14,401 bases of DNA from Acidobacteriota bacterium (lineage in GTDB: Bacteria > Acidobacteriota > Polarisedimenticolia > QHYA01), in assembly GCA_003223995.1 (NCBI GenBank), contig QHYA01000198.1:1-14401 (forward strand), read 5' to 3'. The notes under the pieces are model-generated. The model saw only the letters and a program-made list of their open reading frames with translations. It was not told the DNA's origin and did no database searches. The translations under genes were made by a program, and so were the position numbers. This document shows positions 7,512 to 14,401 of the stretch, piece after piece. Position 1 is the stretch's first letter, and every line of letters starts with the position of its first letter.

Positions 7512-7740
7512 CTGCCGTTCGGCCGCGTGCTGCGCATGCCGGCGGCATCGAGACTGCCGTTTCAGCCCCGTGCTGCTCACACGGGCTGCAGGGCTCCACT
7601 GCCGCTCAGCCCCGTGCTGCTCACACCGGCTGCAACGGCATCGAGACGGGCCGTTTCAGCCCCGTGCTGCTCACACCGGCTGCAACGGCATCAAGACTGC
7701 CGTTCAGCCGCGTGCTTCGCACGCCGGCTGCAACGGCTCC
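7512..7740. repeat. Array of five degenerate 42-50 bp double-hairpin repeats upstream of the molybdoenzyme
   Basis: Units on the plus strand begin at 7512, 7554, 7599, 7647 and 7697. Each starts near CTGCCGTTTCAGCCCCGTG and ends near GGCTGCAACGGCATCGAGA. Each unit contains an imperfect hairpin, CAGCC..CGTG, a five-base loop (CTGCT or CTTCG), then CAC..GGCTG. Unit 5 pairs nearly fully (CAGCCGCGTG with CACGCCGGCTG), so its loss of one pair partner is matched by a change on the other arm. At the unit 3/4 and 4/5 junctions a second hairpin forms from AACGGC and GCCGTT (7634-7639 with 7650-7655; 7684-7689 with 7699-7704). The array fills most of the 274-base gap and ends eight bases before the ATG at 7504, so it would form part of that gene's leader. 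Unequal units with no unique spacers argue against CRISPR. Confidence 0.85.
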
Positions 7741-7778
7741 TTAATTATACGAAGTTCGGCCCGCTAGCGGCGGCGTAG

Positions 7779-9035
7779 TCAGTCCTTCGAGGGCGGCAGA
7801 GGCGCCGTGCAGCCGAAGACGGTCATGTCCCGAGGAAAGGCCCTCGCGATCGCTCGCTCCGCCGAAGAATCCGAGCAAAGCGCGCGCGCCGTCCCCTTGG
7901 CCTGGGCCGCCTTCACCTCCGAATCTAAGTCGCTCCGCTCTCTGTAGGCCTCGGCGAGCACGTGAAAGGGACGGAAGTTTTCCGGAAGAAGCTCGATCGC
8001 CTTCTGCGCCTCAACGATGGCCTCCTCCCCCTTGCCGTCCGCGAAGAGCCGTCTGGCCAGCTCGACGAGCAACAGGTGGCGGTATCCCTTTCCGATCCCC
8101 GGAAGGGCGAGACCGGCTCGAAACTGGCGGGCGGCCTCGTCGCCCCGTCCGATGGAGGCGTAGGCGTAGCCGAAGGCAAGAGCCGCCGCGGCCCTCTGAT
8201 CATCGGTGCGCGGCGTGTAGGGCGCGCCTGGAGGGCGGTTCGTGAGGATCTTCTGGGCGTCGGGGGGAATCGCCGCGGCGTAGGAGCGTTCGGAGATCAA
8301 CCACATCTTGTCGAAGTCATCGTAGCCCACCTCCCACGCCGGCCCGAAGGAAGGATCGTGAAGGACGAGGATCTTCCGCTCGTCGTCATATCCGATGACG
8401 ACCCGCCCTGAAAAGGCCATCCCCTGCCGCAGGCTCAACCCGAGCTTCGAGATCTCGGCGAGCTTGCGGAAATCTTCGATCGACGGCATGTCCCCGAGAA
8501 CCCCCGAGGTGCGGCGGGTCTTCACGTTGACGATCGTCATCTCGCGGGCGAACGGTCCAGTCCAGACGAGCGGATGGGCGACAGGGGTCAGGGCTGTCGA
8601 GACGAGAACGGGGATCCCACGGGAGAGGAAAGGTTTCAGATCGTCCAGCCCCCGGGCGGTTTTCGGCTCGATGTCGGCCCATCCTCCCGATCCCCTCGGC
8701 AGAGCCTTCTCGCTGCGCTCCAGGAGCGTGAGGTCCTGTCCCCAGAACCTGAGGATCATCCCGGTCGAGGCGGCGAAGGATGGGTTGGCGAGCCCTTTCC
8801 GATCGAACCGCATGCCCTCGGCGTCGCGCCAACTGATGTAGGGGACGCCGAGAACAAGGGCCTTCGACGGGATCGAGGAGGAGGCTTCATTGGCGGATTC
8901 CTCCTGGACGGACCCTTCCTGTGCGATTCCTCGCGGGACGGATCCTCCTTGGGCGGTCTTCCGCTGATCCGGGACGGCGCGCGAGCACGCCAGCAAGAGA
9001 AGGAGCGCGAGAATCTTCGCTCGCCATGTGCCCAT
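7779..9035 (-). CDS. Lipoprotein with catalytically degenerate C39-like domain and TPR-like tail
   Basis: A 418-residue predicted lipoprotein: signal ILALLLLLACS with lipobox LLAC (Cys17). The ATG at 9035 has an AGGAG ribosome binding site and directly opens the signal; the open frame further upstream is Arg-rich shadow of the M28 gene. Residues 30-55 are a short low-complexity linker (AQGGSV..AQEGSV). Residues 58-250 resemble a peptidase C39-like (papain-fold) domain: SFAASTGMILRFWG at 86-99 corresponds to the usual CGPxxLAMVLRYWG, and VVIGYDD..LVLHDPSFG at 212-231 corresponds to the HxVVVxGYDD..DP region. The catalytic Cys position is Ser86, and the His before VVIGYDD is missing (SGRVVIGY). 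Residues 280-375 look like TPRs (AALAFGYAYASIGRGDEAARQF, EEAIVEAQKAIELLP). Activity as a protease is unlikely; substrate binding is plausible. It starts 35 bases after the M28 gene. Confidence 0.8.
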   Translation of the reverse strand: MGTWRAKILALLLLLACSRAVPDQRKTAQGGSVPRGIAQEGSVQEESANEASSSIPSKALVLGVPYISWRDAEGMRFDRKGLANPSFAASTGMILRFWGQDLTLLERSEKALPRGSGGWADIEPKTARGLDDLKPFLSRGIPVLVSTALTPVAHPLVWTGPFAREMTIVNVKTRRTSGVLGDMPSIEDFRKLAEISKLGLSLRQGMAFSGRVVIGYDDERKILVLHDPSFGPAWEVGYDDFDKMWLISERSYAAAIPPDAQKILTNRPPGAPYTPRTDDQRAAAALAFGYAYASIGRGDEAARQFRAGLALPGIGKGYRHLLLVELARRLFADGKGEEAIVEAQKAIELLPENFRPFHVLAEAYRERSDLDSEVKAAQAKGTARALCSDSSAERAIARAFPRDMTVFGCTAPLPPSKD

Positions 9036-9070
9036 CCTGAAGCTCCTGACTCCAAACCTCCGCGTGAGCA

Positions 9071-10081
9071 CTACGTCCCCTCCTCCGCGAGCACCCCGTG
9101 GAGCGCCTGCACGACGGCCGCCATGCGAGAGTAGTCGAGAGTGCCGGGCGTGTCCGTCGGCTGATGGTAGTGGGCGTTGCGCAGGAATGCAGTGTCCGTG
9201 ACGAGCACCCCCGGCAGGCCGAGCTGGCGGAAGGAGAAGTGATCCGACCAATCGATGCCGGGAATGAGCGACGGGCCTCTGAAGGAATAGACGGGCAGGG
9301 CCTTCGCGGCGAGCATCCCTCGTTTCACGCGGCGGATCCACCGTCCGGCGCCCAGGTCGCCGACGACAGCGATGAAGTCACCCCGGCCGGGATAGTAGAG
9401 CTGCAGGAAGCCATAGGGGAAGCTCTGGCTGCCCGGCTCATCCGAGAAGAACCCGACGAGGTCGAGAGCGATCATCAGCTCCACCCTGGTTCCGTCGTCC
9501 GATAGCTTCCGGGCGAAATGGGCGCTGCCCATGTCCTGGCTTCCGAAGAAGGGATCTTCCTCGGTCCCGAAGGCAACGAAGAACTGGCTGCTTCGGGGCG
9601 GGGGCTTTGGCAGGGTCCTCACCAGCTCCAGGAGCACAGCGACGCCGCTCGCGTTGTCGTCGGCGCCCGGGAAGGGCCCGCAGGTGTCGTAGTGGGCTCC
9701 GATGACCGTCACGCCGCGCTGCCGGTCCGTCCCCTGCCGCAGGGCGATCACGTTGCGATAGGTCCCCTCGGAGGTTCGGTAGTCCTGCTCCATCACGACG
9801 AGGCCCGTCTCCCGCAGCCGCCCGGCGATCCAGTCCGCCACGCGAGCGAGGTTCGAGGGAGGGTGGTACGAGCGGGGGGCAAGGTCCACGCAGAGCGTTT
9901 TCACCGTTGCTCGCAGATTTTGCACGGAAATCGAGGGCCACGTGCTGGACGAGGGCCGTCCCGTGGAAGAGGACGCGCGAAGAACCAGCGGGCCTCGGGC
10001 GACCCAGCCGACGCCCGCCAGCGCGAGCGCGAGGATGAAAAGCACCACGCCGCAGATGCGGAGGAGGGCGATGGCAAGCAT
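9071..10081 (-). CDS. Membrane-anchored M28-family zinc metallopeptidase (aminopeptidase-like)
   Basis: A 336-residue protein with an N-terminal membrane segment (about residues 3-27, IALLRICGVVLFILALALAGVGWVA), so probably anchored with the catalytic domain outside the cytoplasmic membrane. The co-catalytic zinc site is complete: His130 and Asp132 (GAHYDT), Asp141 (PGADDNASG), the Glu pair 174-175 (FGTEEDP), Asp207 (IALDLVG) and His306 (YHQPTDT). This is the M28 pattern of aminopeptidases and glutaminyl cyclases. GTEEDPFF instead of the common GEE-GLxGS is a mild variation. The FFS to LIPGIDWSDHFSF region forms the rest of the pocket. The ATG at 10081 has no clear ribosome binding site, so the start is less sure than the family. 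It lies 45 bases after the frameshifted hypothetical gene and 35 before the C39-like lipoprotein, likely one transcript. Confidence 0.9.
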   Translation of the reverse strand: MLAIALLRICGVVLFILALALAGVGWVARGPLVLRASSSTGRPSSSTWPSISVQNLRATVKTLCVDLAPRSYHPPSNLARVADWIAGRLRETGLVVMEQDYRTSEGTYRNVIALRQGTDRQRGVTVIGAHYDTCGPFPGADDNASGVAVLLELVRTLPKPPPRSSQFFVAFGTEEDPFFGSQDMGSAHFARKLSDDGTRVELMIALDLVGFFSDEPGSQSFPYGFLQLYYPGRGDFIAVVGDLGAGRWIRRVKRGMLAAKALPVYSFRGPSLIPGIDWSDHFSFRQLGLPGVLVTDTAFLRNAHYHQPTDTPGTLDYSRMAAVVQALHGVLAEEGT

Positions 10082-10126
10082 ATCAGCTAGGCCGGGCCCA
10101 CGCGGAGGAGAAGGATCGCGAGCACG

Positions 10127-10891
10127 TTAGCCAGAAGTCGGCGAGAGCGGCTGGCGCGGAGCCGTCATCTCGTCGGAGACGACGACACCGGCTTCAATGA
10201 GGAAATCGCCTCGGGATTTCCCCTTTGCCGTCGCTTTGATAGAGACGACCCCATCCGCTCCGACCATCTCGGGAAGCACCGGCACATACAGGTCTTCCTT
10301 GTCTTTCCAGGAACGCCGGGACTTGCTCCAGAGGTCCGTGACCACCGAAGGGGCCCGGTTCTTGAAAAAGAGAACGAGGATCGGCTGGTCCACCGCCAGG
10401 TTGCGATAAGGCGAGGGGGCCGCCGCGCTCGACCCGGCAGGGGCGGGGAGGCCTTGGACCACCGCTCCGAAGCTGATGTCCTCTCCTCTTTCCGAGACCT
10501 TCTGCTGCTCGGGGAAGTGGAAGCGCACGAGAACGACGAAGACCGAGCCTGCCGTCGCCGGCTTGCCGCGGAGGTGAAGCTCGGTGGGTGTGCTGCCGGC
10601 TCCCGCCTCCGCGATGGCGAAGAGGGCTGCCCTGGAAGACTCCCAGACCAGCAGAGCGGGAGATCCGCGGAGGAGAAGCTCGGGATCATCGCCGTCGCCG
10701 GCAAAAGGACCCGTGATCAGCATCGTTCCGCCAGGCTGCACCAGCAACGGCCCGGCGAAGCCGCCCTTCGCTGGCGGCGGGGCCGAGCTGGCGCGCTCGA
10801 TCGGCGAGGGGGGAACGATCAGAGCTGTCCGGGTCAGCTCGGCGCCGATGCCCTGCTTCAGGAAAAGCCTGACGAAGGTGAGTGGAGGCAT
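10127..10891 (-). CDS. Hypothetical protein, 3' part of an apparently frameshifted gene
   Basis: A 254-residue open frame whose codon use looks genuinely coding. I do not recognise the family. It is rich in beta-type strands and short loops (TFVRLFLKQGIG, PLLVQPGGTMLITGPFAG, GSVFVVLVRFHF, ILVLFFKNRAPSVVTDL, DFLIEAGVVVSDE), with no cysteine pattern or catalytic motif I can name. It has no signal peptide of its own and no ribosome binding site before ATG 10891. The upstream frame (next entry) is coding-like exactly up to this point and turns Arg-rich immediately after. The two together therefore look like one secreted or surface protein of about 375 residues, split by a one-base frame change near 10890. 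If the break is a sequencing error, the real gene is 10127-11252. It precedes the M28 gene by 45 bases. Confidence 0.6.
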   Translation of the reverse strand: MPPLTFVRLFLKQGIGAELTRTALIVPPSPIERASSAPPPAKGGFAGPLLVQPGGTMLITGPFAGDGDDPELLLRGSPALLVWESSRAALFAIAEAGAGSTPTELHLRGKPATAGSVFVVLVRFHFPEQQKVSERGEDISFGAVVQGLPAPAGSSAAAPSPYRNLAVDQPILVLFFKNRAPSVVTDLWSKSRRSWKDKEDLYVPVLPEMVGADGVVSIKATAKGKSRGDFLIEAGVVVSDEMTAPRQPLSPTSG

Positions 10892-11009
10892 CGATGACGT
10901 TCGTCTCCACGGTTCCCGTCATCGACCGTCCGGCTGCAAGGTAGGCAGGGGGCGGCACCCGCAGTACCGCGGGGGGGACGATATCGAGCAGGGGCTTCTC
11001 CTGCCCCAG

Positions 11010-11099
11010 GACCGGCTGTCCTGGAGAGCTCACCTGCCTCGGCGGGTTCGCCTGGCCCGGGGAGTTCGCCTGGCTTGGCGGATTCGACTCTCCTGGCAG
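11010..11099 (-). repeat. Five tandem 18-bp repeats encoding Pro/Gln/Asn hexapeptides
   Basis: On the plus strand, units start at 11010, 11028, 11046, 11064 and 11082, each 18 bases. The middle units share GTTCGCCTGG. In the minus-strand frame they read LPGESN, PPSQAN, SPGQAN, PPRQVS, SPGQPV. This is a flexible linker-type minisatellite within the hypothetical gene. Its exact multiple of three bases keeps the frame whatever the copy number. Confidence 0.7.
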
Positions 11100-11163
11100 G
11101 ATCTCCTCTGCCGGCTGGCGGTCCGTCGAGGCCCTGACGAGAACGGCGACCGTGAGAGTCGCT

Positions 11164-11252
11164 ATGCGAAAACGGCCGTTCCGCGTGAGGGTGTTCAGAT
11201 GGAAACGGCGGCCTCGCGCGAGGTTCGGCAAGCGAAAAGGGGCGTTTCGCAT
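11164..11252. repeat. Small palindrome-rich element with inverted ends
   Basis: The left end ATGCGAAAACGG (11164) is mirrored by the right end GCGTTTCGCAT (to 11252), an inverted repeat with 8 perfect bases at the tips. Inside are two perfect palindromes, AACGGCCGTT (11171-11180) and CCTCGCGCGAGG (11212-11223). There is also a hairpin, GCGAAA (11232-11237) with TTTCGC (11245-11250), whose right arm overlaps the candidate ATG at 11252. It recalls REP or MITE-like dispersed elements. It shares ACGGC/GCCGT-type arms with the array at 7512-7740, but I see no long identity. Confidence 0.45.
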
Positions 11253-11260
11253 GATGGCCA

Positions 11261-11291
11261 ATTGTAGCCACAGCCTTCCCTTTCCTACCAA
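11261..11291 (-). promoter_or_regulatory. Possible promoter giving a leaderless transcript for the frameshifted gene
   Basis: On the minus strand TACAAT (11266-11261) is preceded, after 19 bases, by TTGGTA (11291-11286). The -10 box is only eight bases from the ATG at 11252, so transcription would start at or next to the start codon. This would explain the absence of a ribosome binding site. The -35 box and spacing are poor matches. Confidence 0.3.
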
Positions 11292-11304
11292 CTCCGCCGC
11301 AATG

Positions 11305-11322
11305 TAGAATAGGTCCACGGAG
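11305..11322 (+). promoter_or_regulatory. -10 box and ribosome binding site of the cyclotransferase-like gene
   Basis: TAGAAT at 11305-11310 is a one-mismatch -10 box, followed by CGGAG (11318-11322) eight bases before the GTG start at 11331. No convincing -35 box lies upstream. The ribosome binding site is what decides the GTG start. Confidence 0.35.
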
Positions 11323-11330
11323 ATAAAGAG

Positions 11331-11639
11331 GTGGCTCAGCCTGTCGAATTCTTCGCGTACGGGAGTCTTCTGGATCAGAGGCTGATGAGAGAGATGGTCG
11401 GGGAGTGGGACAGCCTGAGCACCGCCCGCCTGCCCGATCACAAGCTCCGCTTCAGCCGCTACAGCGAGGAGTGGAAGGGAGCGACGGCAGACCTCGAGCC
11501 CTCCAGAGGCGATTTGTTTTTCGGCTCAGGCTCCTACATCAAGGCGATCGCCGAGGGGATGCGCCAGCATGGCTTCGCGCCCTCGATCCGCGAGACGCTC
11601 TGGCGGTGGACCGGGTCGAGCGGCACGGGCGCGCCGTAG
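11331..11639 (+). pseudogene. Gamma-glutamylcyclotransferase-like protein, internally deleted
   Basis: This 102-residue frame starts at GTG with a good ribosome binding site. Residues 6-61 match the N-terminus of the GGCT/AIG2-like fold: FFAYGSLLDQRLM (substrate-loop motif YGSL at 10-13), then TARLPDHKLRFSRYS and GATADLEPSRGD. Residues 67-90 (SGSYIKAIAEGMRQHGF) match the usual C-terminal helix (PSxxYLxxIxEGxxxHGL). Between them, where the family has VWGVLYxL, the LDxxEG segment with the catalytic Glu, and the following strands, only LFFG remains. Whole family members are about 150-180 residues. The junction lies near 11520-11530 and keeps the frame. The product therefore lacks the catalytic acid and part of the barrel, so cyclotransferase activity (forming 5-oxoproline from gamma-glutamyl groups) is unlikely. 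It could be a decaying gene or an assembly collapse. Confidence 0.65.
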
Positions 11640-11658
11640 GCGGCGGCATCCTTTCTTC

Positions 11659-12831
11659 ATGCAAGGTCAACGGCGCGAAAGGATCCCGCACACCTTTCTT
11701 CCCTGGATTGCGGGGATTGGATTCTTCGCCGGCTGCGCCGGGATCCTGGCGACGGCGGCGCGCCCTGCCTCGGTCGCGCCCAAGCCGGTTGGTCTCGCCG
11801 CCACGGAGTCATCCGCCGAGAGCACCTACCCCTTCGAGGTGCGCGCACCGTTCCACGCGGGGCTATTTCACTGGCTGGACAGCATCGCGGGGACGTCGGG
11901 CGGGAAGACCATCCCGGTCTACAGAAAAGAATTCGCCCGCCGCTTCTCGCCGACGCTCGACGACCGATCGAGTATCCGCGCCTTCCGAGAGGCCCGGGTC
12001 TTCTACGCCGACGGGGGAGTCTCGCAGTCAGCTGCGGACGCACGTTTGGAGGCCCAGAAAGCCTCCGGCATGACAGGGGCACCTTCGCAGGCAGGGCCTG
12101 CCTCGTTTCCGCCGCACGGCTACTCCTCGATGCTCGGAGTCTTCCTCGAGACGGACTCGCTGGAGGCGTCGCTGGCTCGGCTCGGGACCGAGACGGACGG
12201 AGCTCACTTGTCCGCATTGACCCATGCTCTGGAGAGCTTCAAGACGCGGTACCGGTCGATCTGGGGGGAGGCGCACTATCTGCCCAAGTTCGTCGCCGAT
12301 CTCGATCAGCCCGGGAACCACCGGCCGATAGAGAAGTACCTCGCCGAGATGGCGCGTTTCTTCGGTGTCAGCGCGACCGATCCGCCACGGCCCCGCTTGA
12401 TCCTTGTGCCCGTACCCCCGGGGGATGGGACGCACGCCCAGGCCGTGGGCGTCAACCTGCTTCTGGAGATCCGCCCGGGTGACAAGCCCCTCGATCAGAT
12501 CAGCGTCATCGCGCACGAGAATGCGCACTTCCTGTTCGAGCGGATTCCGCAGGAGCGCCGGCACCGCCTGGAGGAAGCGGCGATCGCCGCGGCTTCTCAA
12601 GGACGCGAGGTGTGGGAGCTGCTTCACGAAGCGCTTCCGACCGCGCTGGGCCAGGGAGTGGCGCAGGCCCGGACCCATCCCCTGCATTTCACCCTGGACG
12701 ACCCTTGGTACCACATCCCGGCCGTGGACCGGCTCGCGAAGAAGATCTATCCGATCGTCGAGCAGGCGATGGACGAGGGGCGTCCTCTGGACGAGTCCCT
12801 CGTGACCGCGATGGTTCGTGCCGGCCGGTAG
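11659..12831 (+). CDS. Putative secreted HExxH zinc metallopeptidase, family unknown
   Basis: A 390-residue protein. I chose the ATG at 11659 because the frame upstream of it (from 11569) is Arg-rich shadow of the previous gene; no clear ribosome binding site is present. A hydrophobic segment (FLPWIAGIGFFAGCAGILATA, residues 13-33) is a signal peptide or, less surely, a lipoprotein signal with Cys26 (FAGC is an imperfect lipobox). Residues 60-250 are helical with no named motif. The diagnostic site is IAHENAHFLF: His286-Glu287-x-x-His290, which fits HExxH. A downstream Glu324 in HEALPTALGQG, 34 residues on, could be the third zinc ligand, as in gluzincins. The end (WYHIPAVDRLAKKIYPIVEQAMDEG) is a helix packing against it. 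It lies 19 bases after the cyclotransferase remnant and 57 before fumC. The zincin call is inference from the motif; the substrate is unknown. Confidence 0.7.
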   Translation: MQGQRRERIPHTFLPWIAGIGFFAGCAGILATAARPASVAPKPVGLAATESSAESTYPFEVRAPFHAGLFHWLDSIAGTSGGKTIPVYRKEFARRFSPTLDDRSSIRAFREARVFYADGGVSQSAADARLEAQKASGMTGAPSQAGPASFPPHGYSSMLGVFLETDSLEASLARLGTETDGAHLSALTHALESFKTRYRSIWGEAHYLPKFVADLDQPGNHRPIEKYLAEMARFFGVSATDPPRPRLILVPVPPGDGTHAQAVGVNLLLEIRPGDKPLDQISVIAHENAHFLFERIPQERRHRLEEAAIAAASQGREVWELLHEALPTALGQGVAQARTHPLHFTLDDPWYHIPAVDRLAKKIYPIVEQAMDEGRPLDESLVTAMVRAGR

Positions 12832-12888
12832 GACGACACGATCCCGATGAAGCAGCCCGATCCTGAGACGATCGAGATGGGAGGCATC

Positions 12889-14289
<1,401 letters not shown>

Positions 14290-14401
14290 GACAGGGGATC
14301 CGCGGGCCAGCCGCCGCTCGGCGGGTCTGATACGTCCGTTCGGATTCGTTGACGCCCCGGGGTTCGGGGCGGCGTAGAATCTAACGCGCTGGCACGACCC
14401 C
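14290..14401 (+). promoter_or_regulatory. Intergenic tail with a weak promoter for a gene beyond the window
   Basis: After the fumC stop, TTGACG (14349-14354) is followed 20 bases later by TAGAAT (14375-14380). The boxes are good but the spacing is longer than the usual 17. A five-pair hairpin, CCGCC GCTC GGCGG (14311-14324), lacks a T-tract, so it is not a convincing terminator. The same TAGAAT box precedes the cyclotransferase-like gene. Confidence 0.3.

Larger units (their letters stand above)
10890..11252 (-). pseudogene. 5' part of the frameshifted hypothetical gene
   Basis: Read from ATG 11252, this frame encodes about 120 residues. First comes a basic segment (MRNAPFRLPNLARGRRFHLN), then a weakly hydrophobic stretch (FRIATLTVAVLV), then a Pro/Gln/Ser-rich linker of five hexapeptide repeats. 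It ends in IVPPAVLRVPPPAYLAAG and TGTVETNVI. Codon third positions are mostly G or C down to about 10890. Beyond that the same frame becomes Arg/His-rich, the mirror of the downstream reading frame, so it is a continuation shadow and not protein. The frame remains formally open to 10686. The hydrophobic stretch could be a poor signal peptide. The ATG sits inside a palindrome-rich stretch, so the native start may have been altered. No ribosome binding site is visible. Confidence is moderate for the break and low for the exact start. Confidence 0.5.

Noticed and set aside
7512..7740. CRISPR array
   Set aside because: The whole unit is repeated with mutations; there is no constant repeat with unique spacers, and no cas gene is present.
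6695..7744. Open frame of 349 codons on the plus strand, with repeated peptides at its end
   Set aside because: It mirrors the molybdoenzyme gene and then reads through the hairpin array; the repeated peptides only reflect the DNA repeat.
10686..10889. Continuation of the upstream frame of the hypothetical gene
   Set aside because: Its codon third positions and Arg/His-rich product show it to be a shadow of the 10127-10891 frame.
12847..12888. Longer fumC start
   Set aside because: It has no ribosome binding site and would add 14 residues before the conserved start; GGGAGG supports 12889.
14311..14324. Rho-independent terminator after fumC
   Set aside because: The stem has only five pairs and no T-tract follows.

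Overview
This is a GC-rich, gene-dense bacterial chromosomal window. The gene content suggests a deep-branching, free-living Gram-negative such as a member of the Acidobacteriota. The main hints are a secreted subtilase with an Asp-rich calcium-type repeat and a C-terminal fibronectin-like tail, several TPR lipoproteins, and a PuuD-like membrane protein with no cytochrome. This taxonomic guess rests on gene style only and is weak. I found no tRNA, rRNA, CRISPR, integrase, transposase or phage gene.

Layout. (1) 2-2100, plus strand: a 5'-truncated secreted S8 protease overlaps by four bases a secreted Ala/Gly/Lys-rich protein built of thirteen 11-residue repeats. (2) 2105-2902, minus strand: a seven-helix PuuD-type (urate oxidase N-terminal domain) membrane protein, behind a near-consensus sigma-70 promoter at 2993-3021. 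(3) 3128-3409, plus strand: a small protein of the polyhydroxyalkanoate granule-associated family. (4) 3493-11252, minus strand: a run of six genes. In transcription order these are a frameshifted hypothetical gene, an M28 metallopeptidase, a C39-like lipoprotein without its catalytic cysteine plus a TPR-like tail, a molybdopterin oxidoreductase, a 66-residue membrane protein, and a lipoprotein joining a UPF0489 (arginase-like) domain to TPRs. The run is interrupted at 7505-7778 by an array of hairpin-forming repeats just upstream of the molybdoenzyme. (5) 11331-14289, plus strand: a gamma-glutamylcyclotransferase-like remnant lacking its middle, an HExxH putative metallopeptidase, and fumC (class II fumarase). 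A weak promoter may start another transcript at the right edge.

How the genes fit together: there is no complete pathway. Fumarase is a TCA-cycle enzyme and the molybdoenzyme is a redox enzyme of unknown substrate. Many of the others are envelope or secreted proteins (S8, M28 and HExxH hydrolases, two clear lipoproteins, the repeat protein). Nothing here is a recognisable defence or mobile system. The most unusual items are the 11-residue repeat protein, the tandem double-hairpin array, the dead protease-like lipoprotein, the cyclotransferase with a missing core, and the frameshifted gene with 18-bp repeats.
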